Origin: JAMOBE01 sp039908285
Lineage (GTDB): Bacteria; Pseudomonadota; Alphaproteobacteria; Rhodospirillales; Rhodospirillaceae
Reading direction: 5' to 3'
Length of the DNA: 26,532 nucleotides
NCBI GenBank assembly: GCA_039908285.1
Contig: JAMOBE010000048.1
Location: 1 to 26,532 of the forward strand
In this document: positions 16,695 through 25,100 of the stretch, one piece after another
How the letters are laid out: each line of letters starts with the position of its first letter
How positions within the stretch are numbered: position 1 is the stretch's first letter
Translations under genes and position numbers: made by a program
Notes under the pieces: model-generated
What the model saw: the letters and a program-made list of their open reading frames with translations, nothing else
Databases searched by the model: none
Told to the model about the DNA's origin: nothing

Positions 16695-17878
16695 CAGGAG
16701 GCATCCCCGCGGGGTGTATTGATGGCGGTGGCGTGCTCACGGCGGGCGGCGGCGATTCGCTTCACCTCGGCGCTGAGGATCGGGTCGGCATCGACGATGC
16801 GGCGGAAATCGTGCCGGGTCAGGACCAGAAGGGAGCAGGAGGAATGGGCGATCACCGCCGCCGAGCGCGGCCGGTCGTCGATCAGCGCCATCTCGCCGAA
16901 AAAGTCCCCGTCCTTGAGGCGAACCCGGGTGCGACTGACCATCACATCGACTTCGCCGCTGACGATGAAGTACATGCAGTCGGCGTAGTCGCCGACCTGG
17001 ATCATGACCTCGTTGGGCTCGGCGGTGCGCGGGCGAAGCACCCCCGCCAGTTCGGCGATGCGCACCGCGTCGAGCCGGGCGAAGAACGGCACCTTGGCCA
17101 CCAGACTCCAGGTCACCATGAAGCGTCGCCGCCGGATCTCCTCGCCGAAGCCGTTGGCCAGGATACTGGCCGGCAGGGCGAACATGATCAGCCCGAGCAA
17201 TGCCACGAACCCGTTGAGGACCTTGCCCACCGACGTAACCGGGGTAACGTCGCCGTAGCCAACCGTGGTCAGGGTGACGATGCCCCACCACATGGCGAGC
17301 GGAATGCTGCCGAACTTGTCGGGCTGGGCGTCGCGCTCGATCATGTACATGGCGGTGGAGGCGATCAGCAACAGGGTTCCGGTCAGGAACAGGGCGCCCT
17401 CGAAGGCCCGTCTCTCACGGACGATGACGATGGTCAGGGTCTGCAGCGCCGGTGAATAGCGGGCGAGCTTGACGAACCGCAGCAGCTCGCCGACCACCTG
17501 GACATCGCCGCTGGCCGGCACCACCAGCAGGACGAAGAACGGCAGGACCGCCAGCAGGTCGAACAGCGCCAGCGGCTGCACCAGGAAGCGCGCCACGGCG
17601 GACAGCGGCGGTCGCGTCTGCCCGTGCCCGACGAAGGACGCCACCCGCAGCACGTAGTCGAAGGTCAGGAGGGCGGCGGCGCTCCAGTCCGTCACCTTGA
17701 GAGCGAGGAGCATTCCGGTCTCGGGGCTCGGAACCGTCTGCACGACGGTGCCGACGGTGGCGGCGATCACGACGGCGAACATCAGGACGCGATAGGCTCT
17801 GGCTGCTCCGGGGCGGCTGGGGGCGTCGCTGACGAGATCGAACAGCGGGTTGAACTGGACCTTGGCATCGACATTCAT
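16694..17878 (-). CDS. Cyclic-nucleotide-gated voltage-sensor-type K+ channel (MlotiK1-like)
   Basis: A 394-residue inner-membrane channel. Six membrane helices lie before residue about 250, with the K+ selectivity filter TVGYGD at 205-210 within 'WWGIVTLTTVGYGDVTPV', then an inner helix 'FVALLGLIMFALPASILANG' and a C-terminal cyclic-nucleotide-binding domain with 'YFIVSGEVDVMV', 'LKDGDFFGEMALIDDRPRSA' (phosphate-binding cassette, with its Glu and Arg) and 'CSLLVLTRHDFRRI'. The S4-like helix 'RFVKLARYSPALQTLTIV' has few basic residues, as in MlotiK1, so it is probably gated mainly by cAMP. Start at 17878 sits just inside the 57-nt palindrome element E2, preceded by GGGGGG. It overlaps the TPR/glycosyltransferase gene; the functional tie is not evident. 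Confidence 0.92.
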   Translation of the reverse strand: MNVDAKVQFNPLFDLVSDAPSRPGAARAYRVLMFAVVIAATVGTVVQTVPSPETGMLLALKVTDWSAAALLTFDYVLRVASFVGHGQTRPPLSAVARFLVQPLALFDLLAVLPFFVLLVVPASGDVQVVGELLRFVKLARYSPALQTLTIVIVRERRAFEGALFLTGTLLLIASTAMYMIERDAQPDKFGSIPLAMWWGIVTLTTVGYGDVTPVTSVGKVLNGFVALLGLIMFALPASILANGFGEEIRRRRFMVTWSLVAKVPFFARLDAVRIAELAGVLRPRTAEPNEVMIQVGDYADCMYFIVSGEVDVMVSRTRVRLKDGDFFGEMALIDDRPRSAAVIAHSSCSLLVLTRHDFRRIVDADPILSAEVKRIAAARREHATAINTPRGDAS

Positions 17879-17892
17879 GCCCGTACCCCCCA

Positions 17893-17968
17893 GTATTATC
17901 GACCTCAAAAATCTTCGCGGGCCGCAAAGATTTTTGAGGTCGATAATACAAATCTTTTTGGTTGCGGC
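17893..17968 (-). repeat. Long-palindrome element E2 (57-nt hairpin plus conserved 5' flank)
   Basis: Two 28-nt arms (17893-17920 and 17922-17949) around one centre base. The single imperfect pair is a U-G wobble if transcribed on the minus strand. The flank on that strand, GCCGCAACCAAAAA (17968-17955), equals the flank of E1. The element lies between the metC stop (17978) and the channel ATG (17878), 14 bp from the latter, so the hairpin would fall in the leader or read-through RNA of the channel gene. It is inverted in the chromosome relative to E1. E1 and E2 differ by paired, compensatory changes. Confidence 0.8.
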
Positions 17969-17977
17969 TCCGCCGCG

Positions 17978-19147
17978 TTATGCCATGCGCCTCATGACGT
18001 CGAACCCCTGGTCGAGATCGGCGATCAGATCGTCGGGAGTCTCCAGTCCGGCGTGCAGGCGCAGCGTCGGGCCGGGCGGGTCCCAGCGGGTCGCCGTGCG
18101 GACGATCGCCCCCGTGGTCGGGATGATCAGGCTCTCATAGCCGCCCCAGCTATACCCCATGCCGAACAGGCTGAGGGAGTCGAGGAACGCGTCCACCGCC
18201 TCCTTGCGCACCGGCTTCAGGCAGACGCCGAACAGCCCGGAGGCGCCGCTGAAGTCGCGGAACCACAGCCGGTGGCCGGGGTCTTCCTTCAGGGCCGGGT
18301 GCATCACGTGCGCGACTTCGGGGCGGCCGCGCAGCCAGTGGGCCAGCAGGATGCCGGTCTCCTGATGCTGGCGGAGCCGGGCCCCCAGGGTGCGCAGGCC
18401 GCGCAGGCCCAGGTAGGCCTCCTCCGAGCCGACACTGAAGCCGAAGGTGGACACCGAGGTCTTGATGCGGTGGAAGTGCTCCTCGGTGGCGGTGGTGATG
18501 ATGCCCAGCATGGCGTCGGAGTGGCCGACGATGTACTTGGTCGCCGCCTGCAGCGAAACGTCCACCCCCTTGTCGAAGGGCCGGAAGAACAGGGGCGACG
18601 CCCAGGTGTTGTCCATGATGACGATGGCGCCGTGGGCGTGGGCGGCCTCGGCGATGGCCGGAATGTCCTGGATCTCGAAAGTCAGCGACCCCGGCGACTC
18701 CACCAGCACCACCCGGGTGCGGGGCGTCATCAGGGCGGCGATGCCGCCGCCGATCAGGGGGTCGTAATAGGTCACCGAGATTCCATACCCGGTCAGGATG
18801 TCGTCGCAGAAGCGCCGCGTCGGGAAATAGGCGGAATCGGTGACCAGCACGTGGTCGCCGGTCTTCAGGAACGCGGTCAGGGCGCCGGTGATGGCCGCCA
18901 GTCCCGACGGCGTGGCGATGCTGCGATACCCCCCCTCCAGCGCCGCCACCGCCTCCTCGAGGGCGAAGGTGGTGGGGCTGCCGTAACGGCCATAGGTGAC
19001 GCGGTCGAACCGGGTCCGGCCCGAGTCCTCAAGCTCCCTGACGGTCGGATGCAGCACCGTCGAGAACCGGTATACCGGCGGGTTGACGACACCGTGGTGG
19101 TCCTCCGGATGGCGTCCGGCATGGACGATGAGGGTGTCGGTCTTCAT
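17978..19147 (-). CDS. metC: Cystathionine beta-lyase
   Basis: A 389-residue PLP enzyme of the Cys/Met metabolism family. Seen: 'DRVTYGRYGSPTTFALEEAV', 'PSGLAAITGALTAFLKTGDH' (PLP phosphate loop), 'VIMDNTWASPLFFRPFDKGV' (PLP Asp) and 'SLQAATKYIVGHSDAMLG' with the Schiff-base Lys at 204. 'SWGGYESLIIP' near the C-terminus is typical of MetC-type lyases. The reaction splits cystathionine to homocysteine, pyruvate and ammonia. Neighbouring family members (gamma-synthase, gamma-lyase) are possible, but the 'GHSD' and 'GYSWGGYES' patterns favour beta-lyase. ATG at 19147 has GGGGAGA upstream. It lies 200 bp after mltA, where many relatives carry smr. Confidence 0.88.
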   Translation of the reverse strand: MKTDTLIVHAGRHPEDHHGVVNPPVYRFSTVLHPTVRELEDSGRTRFDRVTYGRYGSPTTFALEEAVAALEGGYRSIATPSGLAAITGALTAFLKTGDHVLVTDSAYFPTRRFCDDILTGYGISVTYYDPLIGGGIAALMTPRTRVVLVESPGSLTFEIQDIPAIAEAAHAHGAIVIMDNTWASPLFFRPFDKGVDVSLQAATKYIVGHSDAMLGIITTATEEHFHRIKTSVSTFGFSVGSEEAYLGLRGLRTLGARLRQHQETGILLAHWLRGRPEVAHVMHPALKEDPGHRLWFRDFSGASGLFGVCLKPVRKEAVDAFLDSLSLFGMGYSWGGYESLIIPTTGAIVRTATRWDPPGPTLRLHAGLETPDDLIADLDQGFDVMRRMA

Positions 19148-19349
19148 GGTATCTCCCCCTGTATGCGCACGGCCCGTATTGTGCACCGGCCCGCCCGCGC
19201 GCGCCAGAGGGGTTTTCCGCCGAAAGTCCATGGCATATGACATGACCGAACCCGGGGAGCACGTGATCTGGGCGATCCTGGCAACGGGAGACTTGGGTCC
19301 TGCATCGGCATGTCGATGCCAATCCTACGCCCTCGATCCGCATTCCCTC
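19148..19349. other. Spacer between mltA and metC
   Basis: About 200 bp without a supported gene. A small hairpin GCATCG-loop-CGATGC lies at 19302-19319, about 30 bp past the mltA stop, without a T-run. No Smr-domain gene is present here. Confidence 0.6.
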
Positions 19350-20525
19350 TCAGGCGACGGGAGCGGTCCGGGTACGGGGCAGCAGCAGGAAGTAGCGACC
19401 GCGGCTTTTCATGCGGCCGGCCTTCTCCAGGGCCTCCTCGCCGTAGCCCCAGAAGAAATCGCCGCGCACCGGCCCGGTGATGGCTCCACCGGTGTCCTGG
19501 GCCACCATCAGGCGCCGCAGGGGCCGGCCGGCCGGCTCGGTGGTGTCGAGCCACAGCGGAGCGCCGAGGGGCACGTGGCGCGGGTCCACCGCCAGACTGC
19601 GTCCCGCCGCCAGGGTCACCCCCTGGGCGCCGACGGGGCCGTCGCCGTCGTGCAGGCGGAAAAAGATGTAACGGGGATTCTCCGCCATCAGCGCCCGCGC
19701 CTCCTCGGGATGACCGCGCAGCCAGACGCGGATGGCCTGCATCGAAGCCTGGTCGGGACGAATCAGGCCGCGCTCGATCATCAGCTTGGCGATACCGATG
19801 AATTTGTGGCCATTGTTGGCGGCATAGGCGACCCGCACCGCGCCGCCGTCGTCCAGCAGTACCCGGCCCGAGCCCTGGATATGCAGCATGAAGGCGTCGA
19901 CGGGATCGCTGGCCCACAGGATCGGCTGGGCCACGGCACCAAGTTTGCCGGACTCGATGTGGGCGCGGTCGGGGTAGGGACGCAGTCGTCCACCATCGAG
20001 TCGGCCGACGATGGTCTCCTGCCGCCACTCATCGCGGAACTGGCCCAGGTCCACCGTGACCAGATCGGCCGGCTTCCCGAGGAGCGGCGTCTGGTACGGT
20101 CCGCTCCGCCGCAGCGACCCCTTCAGTTCCGCCTCGTAATAGCCGGTGAAGGTGCCGACGGGATCGTCGCCGTCGGCCACCAGGTGCGGCGTGAACCACG
20201 ACTCGAAGAAGCGCCGCACCGCCTCGTGGTTGCCGGGAGCCACCCGCTCGCCAGCGCGGCAGGCGGCGCGCCAGTCGGCCACGGTGCCGGCCGATCCCTG
20301 GTGGCCCACGGTCTGATGGTCGGGCAACCTGGCGAGCAGCCCGCACGAGCGCAGCAGCACCGGCAGGGCGTCGGCAACGGTGTCCTCCGCCCAGCCCGCC
20401 AGCGCGTCATAGCCCACCGGCGTCAGAGTCACCCGCTCCGCCGCTGGAGCCGGAGTCGGGAGCTTCGGCACGGGCGCGCAGGCGGCGGCCAGGGCACACA
20501 GCAATAGAGCGGCCAGCCAGCGCAT
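19350..20525 (-). CDS. mltA: Membrane-bound lytic murein transglycosylase A (lipoprotein)
   Basis: A 391-residue enzyme that cleaves peptidoglycan glycan strands with formation of 1,6-anhydro-MurNAc. Residues 1-16, MRWLAALLLCALAAAC, form a lipoprotein signal; the lipobox AAAC is slightly atypical, and +2 Ala suggests outer-membrane sorting. The MltA domain shows 'GTFTGYYEAELKGS', 'YPDRAHIE', 'FMLHIQGSGRVLL' and 'NNGHKFIGIAKLMI', followed by the C-terminal 3D domain 'MVAQDTGGAITGPVRGDFFWGYG' with the catalytic Asp in GDFFWG. Start at 20525 is fixed by the signal peptide. It begins 11 bp after the Tim44-like stop, so they are one unit. Confidence 0.95.
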   Translation of the reverse strand: MRWLAALLLCALAAACAPVPKLPTPAPAAERVTLTPVGYDALAGWAEDTVADALPVLLRSCGLLARLPDHQTVGHQGSAGTVADWRAACRAGERVAPGNHEAVRRFFESWFTPHLVADGDDPVGTFTGYYEAELKGSLRRSGPYQTPLLGKPADLVTVDLGQFRDEWRQETIVGRLDGGRLRPYPDRAHIESGKLGAVAQPILWASDPVDAFMLHIQGSGRVLLDDGGAVRVAYAANNGHKFIGIAKLMIERGLIRPDQASMQAIRVWLRGHPEEARALMAENPRYIFFRLHDGDGPVGAQGVTLAAGRSLAVDPRHVPLGAPLWLDTTEPAGRPLRRLMVAQDTGGAITGPVRGDFFWGYGEEALEKAGRMKSRGRYFLLLPRTRTAPVA

Positions 20526-20536
20526 GCCCGTCACTC

Positions 20537-21247
20537 TCACTCGACGCTGCCGGTTTCGATCAGACTCCAGTTGGGATCGCGGGAGCGGGTGTCGCGGGCG
20601 AAGCTCCAGAGGTCCACGACCCGCGCAATATGGTCGGGGTCGCCGTCGATCACCGCTCCATTGGCATTCCGGACCACGTTCACCTGCTCGGAGGTGAAGC
20701 GCACCGTGACCACGGCGATGCGGCCGCGCATTTCGGCGTCGACGATCTCCACCGTCGGCTGGCCGATAAGCTGGCACTCGGCGACATCGCCGGCCTCGGT
20801 CCGGGCGTCGATGGCGCTCGCGAAGTTGGCGAACACGTCCCCGTTCAGGAGAGGCTTCAGGGTCGCCTTGTCGCCGACGGCGAAGGCGGTGATGATGACC
20901 TCGAAGGCGGCTCCGGCCCCGGCCATGAAGCCGCTGGGCGAAAAGCCGCGATCCGCCGCGGCGACCTGCCGGAGGGCCGCCTGCAGGGGCGCCTCGGGCT
21001 CGGGCTCGTCGGCATCATGGTCCGACTCGGCGATGGGCTTCGCCGGGATGACGCGGCGAGTCGGCAGCTCGATGACGTTGTCACCGTCGCGGCGCCCAGG
21101 TTCGCGCGGGGCATCTTCCGGCATCATGCCCGGCGGTGGCCGCTCGTTGCCGGTCCGGCGGCCAAGCACGCTCCGCAGGCGCAGGATCAGGAACACCGCG
21201 ACCATGGCGAAAAAGATCAGATCGATAAACTGCAATCCCTCGCCCAT
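20537..21247 (-). CDS. Tim44-like domain membrane-anchored protein
   Basis: A 236-residue protein with a single N-terminal membrane helix (residues 5-22, 'LQFIDLIFFAMVAVFLILRL'), then a positively charged turn 'RSVLGRRTGNERPPPGMM' and a Pro/acidic linker, then the Tim44-like domain from about residue 110 ('GFMAGAGAAFEVIITAFAVGDKATLKPLL...' through the final 'LWSFARD...PNWSLIETGS'). The family is the bacterial relative of mitochondrial TIM44, and the arrangement with mltA downstream and fxsA divergent is the alphaproteobacterial one. Its role in envelope protein quality or translocation is not firmly established. Inner membrane, with the domain expected on the cytoplasmic side. ATG at 21247 chosen because the anchor begins there. 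Confidence 0.93.
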   Translation of the reverse strand: MGEGLQFIDLIFFAMVAVFLILRLRSVLGRRTGNERPPPGMMPEDAPREPGRRDGDNVIELPTRRVIPAKPIAESDHDADEPEPEAPLQAALRQVAAADRGFSPSGFMAGAGAAFEVIITAFAVGDKATLKPLLNGDVFANFASAIDARTEAGDVAECQLIGQPTVEIVDAEMRGRIAVVTVRFTSEQVNVVRNANGAVIDGDPDHIARVVDLWSFARDTRSRDPNWSLIETGSVE

Positions 21248-21306
21248 CGTTCGTTCACTTGAACAGCGCATGGCCACGCGTGACTGCCACGTGACGGCGC
21301 AGGTTA

Positions 21307-21336
21307 TGGACCGACGTCATCCGCAGGGGGTATACT
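21307..21336 (+). promoter_or_regulatory. Possible fxsA promoter
   Basis: TGGACC (21307-21312) and TATACT (21331-21336) are 18 bp apart. The -10 lies in GGGGGTATACTCCCCC, a near-symmetric stretch that could also work on the opposite strand for the Tim44-like gene. Weak evidence. Confidence 0.35.
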
Positions 21337-21407
21337 CCCCCGTCCGCAGGGCACTCGACCCCACGGCCCCCATGAGTAGATAAGCCGTCGTTCGGCAAAG
21401 AGCAAGC

Positions 21408-21893
21408 ATGGCCGCAATCGTTCTTCTGGCGTTGATTCTTATTCCGATCGTCGAAATCACCGCCTTCGTCGAAGTGGGCAGCCGAATCGGCGCCCTCGCG
21501 ACCGTCGGCCTGGTGCTGGCGTCGGCGGCGCTCGGCATCGCCCTGATCCGGGCCCAGGGGGTGTCGATGCTGGAGCGGGCGCGGCAGAGCGCCGCCCGCA
21601 GGGAACTGCCGCTGGATGCCATGTTCGATGGCGTCTGTCTCGCGATTGCCGGGGTATTCCTCGTCCTGCCCGGCTTCGTCTCCGATGGGTTGGCCTTTCT
21701 GCTCCTGCTTCCCCCGGTGCGGTGGGGACTGCGGCGGTGGCTGGGGAGCCAGGCCATGGTCTCCGGCCACATGATCGTCGAGGAGAACGGCCGCCGTCAC
21801 GAGGCTGCCGCTCCGCGGGTGATCGAGGGCGAATTCCGCGACGTGAGTCCCGACTCGACCCTGCCGAAAGCCCCGCCGGACAGGGAGCCGTGA
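21408..21893 (+). CDS. fxsA: FxsA family membrane protein
   Basis: A 161-residue protein. Membrane segments at about 2-20 ('AAIVLLALILIPIVEITAFV'), 27-48 ('ALATVGLVLASAALGIALI') and 73-102 ('FDGVCLAIAGVFLVLPGFVSD' onward), with the typical 'IPIVEI', 'ALIRAQG', 'VLPGFVSD' and 'LLPPVR' signatures of FxsA, which in E. coli affects phage F exclusion when overexpressed. The C-terminal soluble tail 'RVIEGEFRDV' is usual for the alphaproteobacterial form. Divergent from the Tim44-like gene, as in relatives; however secB, which commonly follows in that arrangement, is not present. No strong Shine-Dalgarno is apparent, though GAGCAAG precedes the ATG. Confidence 0.92.
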   Translation: MAAIVLLALILIPIVEITAFVEVGSRIGALATVGLVLASAALGIALIRAQGVSMLERARQSAARRELPLDAMFDGVCLAIAGVFLVLPGFVSDGLAFLLLLPPVRWGLRRWLGSQAMVSGHMIVEENGRRHEAAAPRVIEGEFRDVSPDSTLPKAPPDREP

Positions 21894-21916
21894 TCCCACT
21901 CCCCCATACGCGCTCT

Positions 21917-22064
21917 CCATGACCCTTCATCCTGAAAGAGGGTAGCTGCCCGGGTAACCGGGTGCGCGAGAGAGTTCAATCTCATGCGAAACAGCCAGAA
22001 AGAGAAGACGTGAGGGCCTGAGGCCCTCACACTCCCCATTTTTCACCAGGATGAAAAGTCATGG
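21917..22064. repeat. Inverted repeat bracketing the fxsA-rtx intergenic region
   Basis: CCATGACCCTTCATCCTG (21917-21934) and its near reverse complement at 22047-22064 match at 16 of 18 positions and enclose 112 bp with a short GC-rich hairpin and T-run. The whole 21894-22104 stretch has no supported gene. It may be a folded RNA end, or the terminal repeats of a tiny mobile element. Confidence 0.5.
22010..22043. terminator. Hairpin terminator between fxsA and the RTX gene
   Basis: GTGAGGGCC (22010-22018), TGA loop, GGCCCTCAC (22022-22030), a perfect 9-bp stem. On the plus strand a T5 run follows 8 nt later; on the minus strand it is followed by a T-rich stretch (GTCTTCTCTTTCTGG). The genes converge here, so a two-way terminator is likely, although the T-runs are not ideally spaced. 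Confidence 0.5.
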
Positions 22065-22082
22065 GGAGCGCGAGGGGCCTGT

Positions 22083-22116
22083 CATGCCGCAGGCATGCAT
22101 ACCTTCACGAGGTATG
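22083..22116 (-). terminator. Two small hairpins at the RTX gene stop
   Basis: CATACCT-loop-AGGTATG (22098-22116) spans the stop codon at 22105-22107, and CATGCC-GCA-GGCATG (22083-22097) follows directly on the minus strand. There is no T-run; they could slow RNA decay or aid termination. Confidence 0.35.
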
Positions 22117-25100
22117 ATTCGGATCGACGATGGTCACCACGCCGTCGCCGTTGTCGTGCACCTGGTAGGATGCCTGGTTCGACTCGTGGTGCACGTCATG
22201 CAGCGTCGCCACGTCCTTGAAGTCATTGGACTTGCCGTCGGCGTTGACCTGCACCCTGGTATCGTCGCCGTCCTGAACGAGGCGGACGAAGTCGTTGATG
22301 TTATCGCCCTGCTCGTAGTTGTTGCCAAGCAACCCGCTGAGATCCAGCGTATCTCCAGAAGAACCGATCTGGAAATCGAAGATCGCGTCGGTATTGCTCG
22401 AACTGCCCGAGTTCAGGACGAACCTGTCGCTGCCGGCCCCGCCCCACAGGTCATCGTGGCCGCTTCCGCCCGAGAGGACGTCGTTGCCACCGCCTCCCCA
22501 CAGGCTGTCGGCACCGGAACCGCCATAGATCGTGTCGGCACTGGCCGAGCCGATGATGCTGTCGACACCACCGCCGCCATTGATCGAGGCGATCCCCTGC
22601 AGATTGATGTGCGAGAAGTCCCAGGAATCGCTCCCATAGCTGCCGAAGACTCCCACGTCATTGTGGCCGTTGGCCGAAATCGAGGTGATGCCATCGGTGT
22701 GGTCAACATCATCATCCAGATGGAACTGGTGATGATCCTCCGTGGCCGCGATGGAACTTCCGGAATGGCCTTCGCCACTGTCGTCGTTGTCGTGGTCGTC
22801 GTTGTCGTGGTCGTCGTTGTCGTGGTCGTCGTCGTGGTCGTTATCGCAGCTCTCGTTCTCATTGCCGGAACTGGGTTGATTCGTGGGCTCGCCGATGGTC
22901 ACCGACACCATCTTCGTGGTGCTGGCCGTCGGCCCGGTTGCCTCGATCGCCGTGGCCGTCACCGTCAGGTCGAAGGTACCCTCGTAGTCCGCCGGCGTCG
23001 TCACCGCCAGGGTGTTCACCGCCAGGGACTGCACATCGGCTCCCGTCAGCGTCCAGGTGCCATCGGCATTGTGGGTTCCGACCGACAGGGTGGCATCGTC
23101 GGGCACCCCGGAGACCGTCACGGCCAGCCGCTCCGAGCCGTCCAGGTCCCTCACCGCGGCGGAGATATCCACCGTGGTGACGGTGGCGTGATGGACCTCG
23201 ACACTATCCACATAAAGGTTCGACGTGCCGCCGCCACTGGCCCACCTCTGGTCGTAGGTGCCATCCTTTTTGAAGGTCACATCCGCCACCCCGAGGTGGA
23301 GGTCGTAGGTTCCGCTCTCGGATGCCGTCCACGTCACCGTGTGCCAGTCGTTGATGTTGGACGAGGCGTCGGCCAGCTTGATGGGCGTCCCGCTGCCGAT
23401 GGAGAAGAAGCCAAAGTCACCATGGGTCTTGTCGCTTGACGAGAAGCCCCAGTCGAAGGAGATCGACTCGCCCTTCGCCAGCGTGAACGAGTGGGTGATG
23501 ACCGAACTGCGCCCAACGTGATTCTCGGCAACCCAGGACGACGGCAGCAGGCTGTTTCCGCCGGTGCCGTCATTGTTCTGAAGTTGCGTGTCGATCGAGG
23601 CGAAATGCTGCCCGTCGGTGGCCTTGTTGTCGGACTCTCCCCTGTTGTTGCCCTTCCAGTCCGCCTGGGAGTGAACGCTGCCATCGATCCTCCAGCCGTC
23701 GTCGTCCCACTGGCTGACCGGGGTCTCGAAGCTCTCGCCCTGCTGGCTGCCCGACCCGGACGACGACGTGTGCACCGTCACCGCCAGATCCGGCGTATCC
23801 GCCACCGCGGCAACCGCCACCGTCGCCACTCCCGTCGTGGTACCGCCGTGGCCGTCGGACACGGTGTAGGTGAAGCTGTCCGCTCCGGAGTAGTTTGTGG
23901 TCGGGGTATAGGTGTAGTTGCCGCTCTGATCGATGGTGACGATGCCGTGCGTCGGACCGCCACTCTGCGCCAGGCCGAACGACAGCGTATCGCCATCGGC
24001 ATCCGTGGCGCCCAGAATCCCGGTCACCACCGTGTCCTCCGGCGTGGCCACCGCCGTACCGTCCGTCGCGTTCGGCTGGCCGTTGACGTCCACCGTCACA
24101 ACTTGAGTCGTCGTGCCGCCATGGCCGTCGGAGACGGTATAGCTGAAGGTCGCCCCGGTATGGCCCGAGAAGGTGGCGTCCGGCGTGAAGATGACGTTGC
24201 CGTTCTCAAGCCTGACCGTCCCGTGCTGGGCACCGCCCACCGACGTGATGGTCAGCCCATCGCCGTCCGCATCGCGGTCGTTGGCCAGCAGCGTCGCCGC
24301 ACTCATGGTGATCGCCTGACCCTGCTGGGTCTCGCCAGAGTCAGCACCCGTCATCGGCTGGCCGTTGACGTCCACCGTCACCACCTGCGTCGCCGTGCCG
24401 CCATGGCCGTCGGAGACGGTGTACTCGAAGGTCGCCCCGGTGTGGCCCGAGAAGGTGGCGTCCGGCGTGAAGATCACGTTGCCGTTCTCAAGCCTGACCG
24501 TCCCGTGCTGGGCACCGCCCACCGAGGTGATGGTCAGCCCGTCCCCGTCCGCATCGCGATCGTTGGCCAGCAGCGTCGCCGCACTCATGGTGATCGCCTG
24601 ACCCTGCTGGGTCTCGCCGGCGTCGGCCGTCGTCACCGGTCCACGGTTGATGTCGGCCAGAGTTGCATTGTTGCCATCCAGCCGCAGCTGGAAGGCCTCG
24701 AAGTTCCTCTCGTCAAGGCCGAGGAGATCGGAGTGGAACGGCGTGTTGCTGCCGATGGCCGCCGCCAGCCCACGGATCTCCTGGATCAGCGACGGATTTT
24801 CGGCGATGGCCGCCCGGGTGACGTCAAGCTGGAACGTATCCCAGCCGGCTCCACCATCATAGGTGTCACCACCCCCCTGGCCGTGAACCAGAATGCCGGT
24901 GTCGCTGCCCTCGCCGGCCAGGATGGTGTCGGCTCCGGCCCCACCATTCAGCACATCATTACCGGCCTGGCCCTCCAGGACGTTGTTGCCGCTGTTTCCG
25001 AGAAGGGTGTCATTGCCCCGCGACCCGATCACGTTCTCGATGCCGACCAGGGTATCGCTCCCCTGACCGGTGGCCGTTCCCGCCGCCAGATCGACCGAGA

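Noticed and set aside
14226..16988. 920-codon plus-strand frame across CopD-like, ParA and TPR genes
   Set aside because: Crosses three real minus-strand genes and their spacers; composition is that of a shadow frame.
22783..22850. CRISPR-like short repeats
   Set aside because: They are contiguous 15-bp repeats inside a coding frame, without spacers.
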